From NCBI GenBank assembly GCA_036847245.1, contig DAIUAL010000063.1, positions 1 to 16,086 on the forward strand: a DNA stretch of 16,086 bases, given 5' to 3'. Below are positions 8,510 to 16,086 of this stretch, piece by piece. The position numbers and the translations under genes are program-made. Below the pieces are notes generated by a model. That model saw only the letters and a program-made list of their open reading frames with translations. It ran no database searches and was not told the origin of the DNA. Origin of the DNA: UBA4661 sp002405405 (lineage in GTDB: Bacteria; Bacteroidota; Ignavibacteria; Kapaibacteriales; UBA4661). Numbering within the stretch: position 1 is the first letter of the stretch; each line of letters begins with the position of its first letter.

Positions 8510-8746
8510 CTAGCGTACAACGACTGCTTGGGTGCATATAACCTCGCTTCCGACTACCAAACGAACATGATACATACCGGCTACCAGACCTTGTGGCAAT
8601 GCAAATGTGTGCGTACCCACACCAAAGCGTTCAGTCGATGTTTGCATGACGATTCGACCGAGCATATCGCTGACGATGCACTGCACTTGACCTGATTGCG
8701 CAAGGGTGAATTCAACACTACCTTGGTCGGTAAGCGGCTGAGGTAC
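8510..8746 (-). other. Type IX secretion C-terminal sorting domain (type A)
   Basis: The last 78 residues of the large secreted protein have the usual order of this domain: PQP near the start, VEFTL, a strand with SDMLGRIV, THTFALPQGL-x-AGMYHVRL, and a short final strand VICTQAVVVR. In the family this signal directs export through the T9SS translocon, is then cleaved, and the product is attached to the surface or released. Its presence implies that the genome encodes the PorU/PorV/Sov machinery. Confidence 0.85.
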
Positions 8747-11700
8747 GATACGAACTTGAACATTTCCTGAAGCACTACGAGCAATACCGGTCGTGATTTG
8801 ACCACCGGAAACATTCGCAGAAACATCACCGATAATAACACGGCTTGCAGAAATTGTTGTTGTCGTTGTTCCACGTCGACGACCTACCCCACGAAGCCAT
8901 ACCAGCACACCATCACGATTAATTGGCGTACCCGTAGTGTACCAAGCACAGCGTAATTCGTTAGGCAAAGTCGCATTCACAAGAAGAGGCGAAGAAGCCG
9001 AACTGACTGTATTTCCATCAAGAAAGGCATCTGTCAAACGAATCACTGTGCTGTCATATCTTAGTCCCAAAGACCATGCCGAGGCATTTGCACTCGCACC
9101 GCCATTAATACGAACTGCGAGCGTAAAGACGGAATCACGTGCGGTTGTGGTAATTGCATCTGTAGGCAAGAGCAGTGTAACACCTGTCTGAGTTAAGGTA
9201 GATTGAATATCAGACTTTTCATTTGCTGTAACTGCATTGACTGCACGACAGCCATTTGGGAATGGAGGATTTGCCGTATTTAAGCCCGCAGGAACCCGTG
9301 CAAGCAATGCTGCATCACGAATATCACAGTTTATGTCATTGTTGACATTGCCGGCTTGTTGCTGTACTGAGGAAAGAAGAATGCTACCAACATCATGCTG
9401 GGCAACAAGAGTAACATCAGCAAGATTGATAATACGGTCAAGATTGACATCACCACACAGAGAATTTGCACCCGATTGAGTAACAGTTATCGTTTGCGAT
9501 TGTACTCCAGAACCGCTTACGGTAATCGTTGCTTGCCGAGTGCTGACTGTGGCATTAGCTTGAGCAGTAATAGTAAAAAAACTAGTATTCGTACCGGATG
9601 TCGGCGTTACTGTGCACCATGATTGATTACTACTCACCGACCATGCAACATTACTATTCACCGAAACAGTCGTTGATGCTGCAGATGCCGATAAAACAAT
9701 TGCAGAGGGCGTAACAGTCAGCACTGAGGGAGTAATTGATGCAAAACTTGCTGACCAACCTTGTCCTTGTACGCTTTCATCTGATGTAAAACGAACAAGC
9801 ATAGCGCTACCTGAAGACTGTACACTTTGCGGAAGCGTAGTACCACTCCACCGCCCCAACACGGGTGCTGTTATATCCGCACCATCATAGACTGTAACAA
9901 AATCATAATCTGTCTCTGTCGAGAATGATGTAAAACTCAAGCGAATACGATTACCGCTCGGTGGCTGAATAAGCCAACGACAGTCTGCATTATCTTCATA
10001 GTTAGCACCAATAGAAATCGTTCCTGTTTCTTGCTGAAGCGTGCCGCCACAACGCGCTGCTTGTGTAATAACTAAGAGTTGTGTGCTTGTTCCGGGGCTT
10101 GCCACCGTAATAGTTGCTGTACGAGCCGTATTTGTTGTATTTGCTTGCACGACCATCGTGAGAGTACCATTATTTGTACCTGTACTTGGCGTTACCGTAC
10201 ACCATGACTGATTGCTGCTTGCCGACCAAGCAAGATTACTCAAGACATTCGCTGTCACCGTACTACCATTGGCAGAAACACTAAGAGCATTGGTACTCAG
10301 TGAAAGATTGGATGAAGCGGCTGTTTGCGTAAAGGTAATTGTTTGAGAGGCAACATTGGTACCACTAATGGTAATGGTAGCTGTACGCTGACTTATCGAT
10401 GTATTTGCCGTTGCACTGATTGTTAATGTTGCATTAGCATTCCCGCTTGCGGGACTGACTGTACACCACGACTGATTGCTACTCGCCGTCCATATAACAT
10501 TAGCTGTAAGATTCACTGTAGCCGACCCTGCACTTGCCGAAACACCTGCCGTATTTGTATTTACTGACAGCACCGGAGTTGCTCCGGCTTGTGTTATTGT
10601 TATACTTTGTGCACTGCCACCTGCACTGACAGTAATTGTTGCCGTCCGCGTCGATGCACTTGTATTTGCCTGTGCTGTTATTACCAATGTTGCGCTACTA
10701 CTAGCCGAGGCAGGGCTCACCGTACACCATGACTGATTACTGCTTGCCGACCATGCAACAGAACTAGTTACAGCGATGGATACATTACCTCCATTCGCTG
10801 TTAGAGATGCCGAGTTTTGCGAAAGCGACAGTGCTGTTGAGGAATTCGATGCTGCCAGAAGATCTGTTTCCCACGCACCACGTCCGTACGTCGAAGCACG
10901 CAAAACATTAGCAGTATATTGTGCTTCTAATTCCGTTACTGGCACATTCGGCAAACTCGTCATCAGTGGTTGCCATCCACTGGTGGAATTATCCCGATAA
11001 TGTACTCCGGCATCATGTCCTACATATAATCGTTCAGGCGCATTGCGTTGCACGAGAATCGTACTCATTTGCACTTGTGGAAGATTTGTCGAGAAATCAA
11101 TCCATGTTGCACCCGCATCATTGCTGGCATATACACGACCACCCGTAAATCCACCAATGGTAACCCAAATACGATTCGCATCAGTTGGATGAACATCAAG
11201 ATTTGTGATCATCAAATTCGTGTTTGGTCGCGTGCGCATCGTCCATGTTGCACCATCATTTGTTGTTACCCACAAAAAACCATTTTTAATAGCATAGATT
11301 GTCGTTGGTGAACTCGGAGCGTAGCGAATAATTTCCATCGAGACATCGGAGGGTGTAATCTGATTATTGGATTTATTTGACCACACTGTACCATTCCATT
11401 CCCATACATTTAATTTTCCAACAAGGATAGTCGAAGGATTTGCAGGATGTTGAATATACGGTGTAACCCAATCGCCTTTTTCGTTTTGATTCGTCCCATC
11501 GCTTCGCAACCATGCCGTCCATGAATTGCCGCCATTGGTGCTACGCTGAATATCACCATAATATGATGCTGTGTACATTTCATTACCATTCGCATAACTG
11601 ATCAGTTGTTCCATGCCATCGCCCGTAGCGGCAGTATTTGTCCATGTTGAACCCGTAAGTAACCATGAGCTGTTATCTTGTGCGCCCGCTAATATGCTGG

Positions 11701-13243
11701 AATTAGCCGTTGCTGAAACACCTAAGCGATAGAACTGAGTAATAGCTAAGCCTTGATTCCGTTCGGTAAAACTTGTACCATCATTTGCTGAGAAATACAC
11801 TCCACCATCCGTCCCAATAAGTAATAAGGAAGACGAAACATAGTTTAATGTATGGTGGTCAGCATGAACAGTCGGCACTCCCGACACGCTTGACCAATGC
11901 GAAATTTGATTCCACGTTGTGCCACCATTCGCTGTACGATACAAGTTTACCCCACCAACCACTACAAGATTGGCATCGGTAGGCGATACCGCACAACACA
12001 GATCATAACTGCCCTGCCCACTTGTAGAAGTACTTGTTTGTTGTGTTTGGCGTGTTCCACTGAGAATATTCGGATTGGTAGAAGAAAAACTCGTTGGTTG
12101 ATACACCACACTCCATGTTACACCGGCATCATCCGAACGCCAGAAGGAATGTAGACCATCAGTGGATGAATTGGCTACAACAGCATACATACGACTAGGA
12201 TTTGCAATACTCGAACCCAAAGCAACCCGCCCCCCATTCGTTGGTACTTGCTGAACCATTGTCCATGAAGTACCGCTATTGATCGAACGAAATATGCGCC
12301 CATCACTTGTTCCCGCGACCAATACCGTTTGATCGTCTGCCTTGAACATCATATCACGAAAGACAGTCCCGAAAGTAATCCCTGTTGCATCTGTCCATGT
12401 CGTACCGCCATTATCAGAGTACCGTATCATGGCATTAGCGGCAGCAATTAACCGTTTGGTTTGAGTATTCATGAGCAAGCGCGCAATCCGCCAATTACTG
12501 GAAGCATTGATTGTCCATCCGGTTGTTGTCCATGTTGTACCGCCATTGGTCGATTTCAATATTCCTACACTGTTTTGTCCACCACTATAGCCGCTTCCGA
12601 CATAATCACCGGAGGCGAGATATACTGTTTGATTTGTTGCAAAGTCAGGATCAAAGACTAGATCACTTGTACTCAAAGTCGGCAAGGATGTATGTCCTAC
12701 AGCACTCCATGAGGTACCGCTATTGGTTGTGCGCCATACACCACCACCTGCCGAACATACCCACCATCGTGTCGTACTTCCCGGCTCAGGTACAATGCGC
12801 ATCACACGCCCTATACCAAAGTATCCGCCCTGTGCAGTTGTCGGACCTAACTCTCGCCATGCAGATTGAGCAAGTGCAGGATTCTTTTGATTCTCTGTTT
12901 CTTGTTGCTGTATCTGTTGATATGCACGATAGATATTATCTGCCGGTGGGAAATTACCATTGCCATCAACTCTTGTTCGCCAAAACCATTCTTCGCGCTT
13001 GAAGACTTTATATCCCGTTCCTTTGAGCGGATTAGTATTAGAGGGATCTTGTGTAAGAATTTCTTCTTTGAGTTGATCGAAGTATGCATTGTATTGCTTG
13101 GATACATTCCAATAATTCGGATGAATATCAGCAGACTGTAAAAAAGGTTTCTGCACTTTTTGCGCGTACATCATATCGTAGCTCGCAAATACTGTCAAGG
13201 CTACAGCGAGCACACGGCGAAGACTTATCGACAAGAAATTCAT
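8510..13243 (-). CDS. Secreted mosaic protein: Asp-box beta-propeller, BACON, CUB, dockerin-like, cohesin-like and T9SS sorting domains
   Basis: This 1577-residue protein is predicted to cross the inner membrane with a signal peptide (residues 1 to about 27, ending MYAQ) and the outer membrane by type IX secretion. Residues 28-130 resemble the start of sortilin/VPS10-like propeller proteins. Residues about 130-795 contain at least ten Asp-box motifs (for example at 231, 275, 319, 369, 436, 567, 659 and 706), so one or more beta-propellers are expected. BACON domains lie at about 804-886, 890-973, 978-1062 and 1173-1257, each with SNQSWCTV. A CUB domain fills 1065-1170. Two dockerin-like calcium loops occupy 1263-1317, followed by a cohesin-like beta region at about 1355-1490. 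The end (1500-1577) has the LGR, G-x-Y-x-V-R-L pattern of a type A sorting domain. No catalytic residues are evident, so a binding, adhesive or surface-scaffold role is inferred. It lies alone on its strand with a weak ribosome site. Confidence 0.9.
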   Translation of the reverse strand: MNFLSISLRRVLAVALTVFASYDMMYAQKVQKPFLQSADIHPNYWNVSKQYNAYFDQLKEEILTQDPSNTNPLKGTGYKVFKREEWFWRTRVDGNGNFPPADNIYRAYQQIQQQETENQKNPALAQSAWRELGPTTAQGGYFGIGRVMRIVPEPGSTTRWWVCSAGGGVWRTTNSGTSWSAVGHTSLPTLSTSDLVFDPDFATNQTVYLASGDYVGSGYSGGQNSVGILKSTNGGTTWTTTGWTINASSNWRIARLLMNTQTKRLIAAANAMIRYSDNGGTTWTDATGITFGTVFRDMMFKADDQTVLVAGTSDGRIFRSINSGTSWTMVQQVPTNGGRVALGSSIANPSRMYAVVANSSTDGLHSFWRSDDAGVTWSVVYQPTSFSSTNPNILSGTRQTQQTSTSTSGQGSYDLCCAVSPTDANLVVVGGVNLYRTANGGTTWNQISHWSSVSGVPTVHADHHTLNYVSSSLLLIGTDGGVYFSANDGTSFTERNQGLAITQFYRLGVSATANSSILAGAQDNSSWLLTGSTWTNTAATGDGMEQLISYANGNEMYTASYYGDIQRSTNGGNSWTAWLRSDGTNQNEKGDWVTPYIQHPANPSTILVGKLNVWEWNGTVWSNKSNNQITPSDVSMEIIRYAPSSPTTIYAIKNGFLWVTTNDGATWTMRTRPNTNLMITNLDVHPTDANRIWVTIGGFTGGRVYASNDAGATWIDFSTNLPQVQMSTILVQRNAPERLYVGHDAGVHYRDNSTSGWQPLMTSLPNVPVTELEAQYTANVLRASTYGRGAWETDLLAASNSSTALSLSQNSASLTANGGNVSIAVTSSVAWSASSNQSWCTVSPASASSSATLVITAQANTSASTRTATITVSAGGSAQSITITQAGATPVLSVNTNTAGVSASAGSATVNLTANVIWTASSNQSWCTVSPASGNANATLTISATANTSISQRTATITISGTNVASQTITFTQTAASSNLSLSTNALSVSANGSTVTANVLSNLAWSASSNQSWCTVTPSTGTNNGTLTMVVQANTTNTARTATITVASPGTSTQLLVITQAARCGGTLQQETGTISIGANYEDNADCRWLIQPPSGNRIRLSFTSFSTETDYDFVTVYDGADITAPVLGRWSGTTLPQSVQSSGSAMLVRFTSDESVQGQGWSASFASITPSVLTVTPSAIVLSASAASTTVSVNSNVAWSVSSNQSWCTVTPTSGTNTSFFTITAQANATVSTRQATITVSGSGVQSQTITVTQSGANSLCGDVNLDRIINLADVTLVAQHDVGSILLSSVQQQAGNVNNDINCDIRDAALLARVPAGLNTANPPFPNGCRAVNAVTANEKSDIQSTLTQTGVTLLLPTDAITTTARDSVFTLAVRINGGASANASAWSLGLRYDSTVIRLTDAFLDGNTVSSASSPLLVNATLPNELRCAWYTTGTPINRDGVLVWLRGVGRRRGTTTTTISASRVIIGDVSANVSGGQITTGIARSASGNVQVRIVPQPLTDQGSVEFTLAQSGQVQCIVSDMLGRIVMQTSTERFGVGTHTFALPQGLVAGMYHVRLVVGSEVICTQAVVVR
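9293..9457 (-). other. Dockerin-like double calcium-loop module
   Basis: Residues 1263-1317 of the secreted protein carry two EF-hand-like loops. The first has D1265, N1267, D1269, N1273 and D1276 in exact dockerin spacing. The second has N1299, N1301, D1303, N1305, D1307 and D1310, with Asn in place of the usual first Asp. Cysteines at 1263, 1306 and 1332 could form disulfides. Dockerins bind cohesins in cellulosomes; in FCB genomes they often occur without a cellulosome. Confidence 0.75.
9473..10834 (-). repeat. Four BACON-domain coding repeats
   Basis: Four units of about 83-85 codons lie at roughly 10586-10834, 10325-10576, 10058-10312 and 9473-9727, the last separated from the others by the CUB segment. 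Each ends in a TATITV-like strand followed by a TQ-A or TQSG motif and contains W-S/T-x-SSNQSWCTV near its centre. The nucleotide sequence around SNQSWC is nearly the same in all copies (near 9611, 10195, 10459 and 10720 on the plus strand), which points to internal duplication. BACON domains are Ig-like and are thought to bind carbohydrate or mucin, or to act as spacers. Confidence 0.85.
9734..10051 (-). other. CUB domain within the secreted protein
   Basis: Residues about 1065-1170 fit the CUB pattern: C1065-G-G at the start, C1088 followed by W, I-x-P-P-S-G, then E1110 and D1114 in a YDFVTVYDG stretch (1113-1121), and S1154-D1155 near the end. E1110, D1120 or D1114, and D1155 match the calcium-site residues of CUB domains. 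The domain interrupts the BACON series between the third and fourth copy and may bind protein or glycan ligands. Confidence 0.75.
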
Positions 13244-13412
13244 AAAGATATCCGTACAAGTTTTAAATGAATACTATTCTGCTTCTTACTGGTATTATCG
13301 TTACAACAAAGAAGAACACCAATACACTGTCAGTCGTTTCGAAAGGATGATTTGGGGGTTGGTTTGTATGGTCTTTTTGGGGTAATTTTTCTGCATACTA
13401 ACATTTTTCTTT

Positions 13413-13440
13413 TTGCACAACAAACGTGATGATAATTTAG
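13413..13440 (+). promoter_or_regulatory. Possible Bacteroidota-type promoter for the peptide transporter
   Basis: TTG at 13413-13415 and TAATTTAG at 13433-13440 are 17 bases apart and match the FCB promoter form (TTG, then TAnnTTTG) with one mismatch. The transporter ATG is about 93 bases downstream. The site lies in the 290-base divergent space between the secreted-protein and transporter genes. In such AT-rich DNA a match of this quality can arise by chance. Confidence 0.25.
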
Positions 13441-13533
13441 GTGGTGTGCAAGCATATTTCAGCGGAGCAAGTTTTTTCTTACCGATACATACGAGAACAA
13501 TCATTTCCTCTTCACTTTTCACGGACATACGCT

Positions 13534-15018
13534 ATGGCGCAAACATCTAACTCTGCCCAACCGCAAGGTCAATTTTTCGGACATCCCAAAGGTTTAGCAA
13601 CGCTCTTTTTTACAGAATTCTGGGAACGCTTTTCATACTATGGTATGCGAGCAATTCTTTTGCTCTTTATGACTGCACCGGTGGCAAGCGCAGGGCTTGG
13701 CATGGATGCGAATACAGCGGGTCTGATCTATGGCTTGTACACTTCGATGGCATATCTTGCAACGGTTGGTGGCGGTTGGGTAGCAGATCGTCTCATCGGA
13801 CAACAAAATGCGGTATTCTACGGCGGTATTCTTATTTCTGCAGGAAATGGATTAATTGCGATCAGCAGTACACTCTTTTTCCCGGGTCTGGTAATTATCG
13901 CACTTGGTACAGGTTTACTCAAAGGTAATGTCAGCGCAATGGTCGGTGCATTATATGGCAAAGATGAACCTGCAAAACGTGATGCGGGCTTTTCAATTTT
14001 TTATATGGGTATCAATGCAGGTGCTTTTGTTGCACCATTTGTCGTTGGTTTTTTTGGTGAGAAAATTAACTGGCATCTGGGTTTTGCGGCATCGAGTATT
14101 GGTATGCTACTTGGGTTAGTTTGGTACAAAGTTACCTCCGCCAGTATCGCGCATGTTGGCGTGGTCGATATGAATGACTCACCGGAGCGGAAACAAGCCC
14201 TCAAAACACTGATGGTTGCAACACCCGTACTCGTCGGTATCATTGGTGGACTTTTCCTGCTATCGATGACCGGAATTTTTGTACCCACCGTTACGCAAAT
14301 TAAAACAACTGTCAGCATTATTTTTGTCCTCCTTCCGGTGGCATTTTTTGCTTCAGTTTTTCGCGGTGGTGACTTGGATCTCGCCGAAAAAAAACGTTTC
14401 GGTGTCATTGGTTTGTTTTTCCTCATGTCAGCAATTTTCTGGGGTGGCTTTGAACAAGCAGGAACAACCTTTACACTCTTTGCTCGCGATTTGACAAACC
14501 GTATGATCGGCGGCTGGGAAATTCCCACTTCGTATTTCCAATCGCTGAATGCCATGTTTATTCTGCTCTTGGCTCCGGTGTTTGCAACACTATGGGTAAA
14601 GCTCGGTGACAAACAACCCTCCAGCCCTGCAAAACTCTCATGGGGTTTGATTATTGCCGGTGCAGGGTTCGCGCTTATTGGTTTTGCGGCGCGCTCTGCT
14701 TCGGGTGAGAATAAAATTTCTCCCTTATGGTTGCTTGACGTGTACTGCATTCACACTGTTGGTGAACTTTTCCTCAGCCCTGTCGGTTTGTCGAACGTAA
14801 CCAAACTCTCGCCGCCGAAATATGTCAGCCAAGCAATGGGTATTTGGTTTTTAGGTGCTTCCTTGGGAAATTTCCTCGCAGGGCAAGCGGCGGGATTCAT
14901 TGAACATTACTCGCCCTCGACTGTTTTCTTCATCGTGTTCGGTATTATGGCAGGGTCGGGTGCATTCGTGCTTCTCTTTACCAGCAAGATCAAAACGATG
15001 ATGGGTGGTGTGAAATAA
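13534..15018 (+). CDS. POT/PTR2-family proton-coupled oligopeptide transporter
   Basis: This 494-residue inner-membrane protein imports di- and tripeptides with protons. The helix 1 motif ExxERFxYYG is present (E28 to G37). GGGWVADRLIG (79-89) matches the first PTR2 family signature and FYMGIN (156-161) the second. K130 in GTGLLKGN is the conserved helix 4 lysine. FEQAGTTFTLFA, IPTSYFQSLN and the late segment GELFLSPVGLSNV are also typical of bacterial POT members, which have 12-14 helices and 450-520 residues; this one has normal length. I chose the ATG at 13534 because the upstream extension, from a GTG at 13441, is unlike the family and the ExxER motif is normally within the first 30 residues or so. 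The gene has its own likely terminator at 15037. It could serve peptide nutrition alongside the exported hydrolases of this region, but that link is inference. Confidence 0.93.
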   Translation: MAQTSNSAQPQGQFFGHPKGLATLFFTEFWERFSYYGMRAILLLFMTAPVASAGLGMDANTAGLIYGLYTSMAYLATVGGGWVADRLIGQQNAVFYGGILISAGNGLIAISSTLFFPGLVIIALGTGLLKGNVSAMVGALYGKDEPAKRDAGFSIFYMGINAGAFVAPFVVGFFGEKINWHLGFAASSIGMLLGLVWYKVTSASIAHVGVVDMNDSPERKQALKTLMVATPVLVGIIGGLFLLSMTGIFVPTVTQIKTTVSIIFVLLPVAFFASVFRGGDLDLAEKKRFGVIGLFFLMSAIFWGGFEQAGTTFTLFARDLTNRMIGGWEIPTSYFQSLNAMFILLLAPVFATLWVKLGDKQPSSPAKLSWGLIIAGAGFALIGFAARSASGENKISPLWLLDVYCIHTVGELFLSPVGLSNVTKLSPPKYVSQAMGIWFLGASLGNFLAGQAAGFIEHYSPSTVFFIVFGIMAGSGAFVLLFTSKIKTMMGGVK

Positions 15019-15036
15019 GGACTGCAATACAGTTTG

Positions 15037-15067
15037 CACAACCACATGAAAGTTTGGTGTGTTTTTT
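15037..15067 (+). terminator. Likely intrinsic terminator of the peptide transporter gene
   Basis: CACA (15037-15040) and CCA (15042-15044) pair with TGGTGTG (15055-15061), giving seven pairs with one bulged A and a ten-base loop. Six T follow at once (15062-15067). It begins 18 bases after the stop codon, in the expected place and form for Rho-independent termination. Confidence 0.55.
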
Positions 15068-15112
15068 GCCATATTGTCAAGATAACTACGCATTGTATTT
15101 CTCCTTTTTAGT

Positions 15113-15116
15113 GAGG
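15113..15116 (+). promoter_or_regulatory. Shine-Dalgarno site GAGG
   Basis: GAGG lies seven bases before the ATG at 15124. It fixes the start of the following gene and stands out because the other genes here lack a convincing Shine-Dalgarno sequence. Confidence 0.6.
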
Positions 15117-15123
15117 TACGACC

Positions 15124-15639
15124 ATGAGTTCAGATTTTGATTCATATCCCTTTGAGCGATTTACGAGGGAATACGAAGCCGAACGCCTGAAGAAAGAGTT
15201 CAAGGATTATCTTTTGGTGAAAGAGATTGCCGGCACGCTCGTTGGCATGCCACATGGTAGTTTGGTCAAATCAGAGTTGGTGGTCGATACCGGTGTTCTT
15301 GTTGAAGTCTCGAAAGAAAAGCTCCGCGATACCGATGAAACCGAAGAACATCGTGAAACTGTTCTCATTCATCGCACGCCGAACAATGACATCGAAAAAA
15401 TCGAAATCAACTGCACCTGCGGTCGGTTGATCGTCCTGCAATTCGATGAACAGCCCGAAGATTTCAGTCGCCCCGAACCGGAGCCGGAAGAACAAGTCGA
15501 TCCGTATAACATTCACTCGTATGCCGCTCCAAAGGATATTTACGAAGGGCAAATCGAAGCTGATCGACTCGAAACCAAACGCAAAGAAGAAATGCATCCC
15601 GAAGTCTTGAAAGCCAAGAAAATCTTCGGTACAGAGTAA
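15124..15639 (+). CDS. Acidic conserved-type protein of unknown function with a CxC motif
   Basis: I do not recognise this 171-residue protein. It has no signal peptide or membrane segment and should be cytoplasmic. The first 40 residues are charged and probably helical (EYEAERLKKEFKDYLLVKEIAG). Residues about 40-105 look like a small beta domain ending in a strand with C97-T-C99-G followed by LIVLQF; two cysteines in CxC spacing could hold half of a metal site or be redox active. The C-terminal third is very acidic and proline-rich (PEPEPEEQ) and ends in a charged helix. The good Shine-Dalgarno sequence and tidy codon use, visibly more GC-rich at third positions than the neighbours, indicate a real and probably well-expressed gene. 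It may be co-transcribed with the partial gene downstream. Confidence 0.75.
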   Translation: MSSDFDSYPFERFTREYEAERLKKEFKDYLLVKEIAGTLVGMPHGSLVKSELVVDTGVLVEVSKEKLRDTDETEEHRETVLIHRTPNNDIEKIEINCTCGRLIVLQFDEQPEDFSRPEPEPEEQVDPYNIHSYAAPKDIYEGQIEADRLETKRKEEMHPEVLKAKKIFGTE

Positions 15640-15710
15640 GGATATATCATTTAGGAATAATGTGTTGTATCAACAGTTTAAATCTACTTACTCAATTTTA
15701 TTCTAGTCCT

Positions 15711-16086
15711 ATGTTTGCTCTTTTTGAGTCTGATGATGCAACAAAAACTTCTTCTGAAACGACAAAAAGTACTAAAAAGAAACAACCAAAAAAGAAGCAA
15801 CATACTGCTCCTGAAGATTCTACTTTGACGAGCGTAGTTCCTGATGTGTCCGCTCAAGAAAGTACTATTCTCGGTCATACCATCGAATCAGATTCTCCCG
15901 ACTCTTTCTTCTACCGAGATTTATCATTGCTTCTCCAGCAATCATCGCTTGTGCCTTCTTCCTTAGCACACCCTGATAAACTTGGTTTTGAAGACACTGT
16001 CGTTCGGCAATACATTCAAGCTCTTCATGAATATTCTCAGCCAGAAGCTGCTACTGAGTTGATTATAAAACATTCATTGCAACAAT
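15711..16086 (+). CDS. Unknown protein, N-terminal fragment, cut by the right edge
   Basis: The frame is open from the ATG at 15711 to the end of the window (125 codons and one base). The first 35 residues are rich in Ser, Thr and Lys, with a basic patch KKKQPKKKQ near 22-30. A more ordinary, probably helical region follows (FFYRDLSLLLQQSS, then VVRQYIQALHEY). I recognise no family. An in-frame ATG at 15660 has AGGA only three bases before it, too close for a normal ribosome site, so I prefer 15711. The same strand and a 71-base gap suggest linkage to the preceding acidic protein. Confidence 0.5.
   Translation, partial: MFALFESDDATKTSSETTKSTKKKQPKKKQHTAPEDSTLTSVVPDVSAQESTILGHTIESDSPDSFFYRDLSLLLQQSSLVPSSLAHPDKLGFEDTVVRQYIQALHEYSQPEAATELIIKHSLQQ

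Noticed and set aside
9473..10834. Short near-identical repeats that could be taken for a CRISPR array
   Set aside because: They recur at domain-length spacing inside a long open reading frame and encode SNQSWCTV in BACON domains; spacing is irregular and far too long for CRISPR.
13441..13533. GTG-initiated N-terminal extension of the peptide transporter
   Set aside because: It would add 31 residues unlike the family ahead of the ExxERFxYYG helix, and the ATG at 13534 gives a normal start.
14001..14750. A 249-codon minus-strand frame opposite the peptide transporter
   Set aside because: It is the antisense of a gene with full POT-family signatures, and its Ser/Pro/Lys-rich translation resembles nothing known to me.

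Overview
The window most likely comes from a chromosome of the Bacteroidota/Chlorobiota (FCB) superphylum. The evidence is a type IX secretion (T9SS) C-terminal sorting domain, BACON-domain repeats, a YfhO-type membrane protein, a paired amidohydrolase cluster of a type I associate with Bacteroidota, and start codons that mostly lack a Shine-Dalgarno sequence. Base composition is moderately AT-rich. A deep-branching lineage such as Kapabacteria or Ignavibacteria is a guess from overall style and is not proven by the sequence. I see no insertion sequence, phage gene, tRNA, rRNA or CRISPR array.

Layout. (1) Bases 1-2677, minus strand: a GT4-like glycosyltransferase followed by a YfhO-family multi-pass membrane protein that runs off the left edge. 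Together they suggest synthesis or modification of a surface glycan. (2) Bases 2863-7317, plus strand: two exported amidohydrolase-superfamily proteins in a probable operon. The first is a 1040-residue tandem fusion whose N-terminal half has lost the metal ligands and whose C-terminal half keeps them. The second is a single-domain paralogue that has also lost them. A strong hairpin follows the pair. (3) Bases 7447-8418, plus strand: an AlkD-type DNA alkylation repair glycosylase with an unexplained N-terminal extension of about 90 residues. (4) Bases 8510-13243, minus strand, convergent with alkD: a 1577-residue secreted mosaic protein made of a signal peptide, Asp-box beta-propeller repeats, three BACON domains, a CUB domain, a fourth BACON domain, a dockerin-like pair of calcium loops, a cohesin-like beta domain and a T9SS sorting domain. 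(5) Bases 13534-15018, plus strand: a POT-family proton-coupled peptide transporter ending in a likely intrinsic terminator. (6) Bases 15124 to the right edge, plus strand: an acidic 171-residue protein of unknown function with a CxC motif, then the start of another unknown gene.

How the parts may fit together. The amidohydrolases (a fold that includes peptidases and amidases), the secreted adhesive or binding mosaic protein and the peptide transporter are compatible with a life on proteinaceous or polymeric organic matter, but they are separate transcription units and I infer no single pathway. No clearly new defence or mobile system is visible. The most unusual items are the pseudo-enzyme/enzyme amidohydrolase pair and the mosaic secreted protein that carries both dockerin-like and cohesin-like modules.
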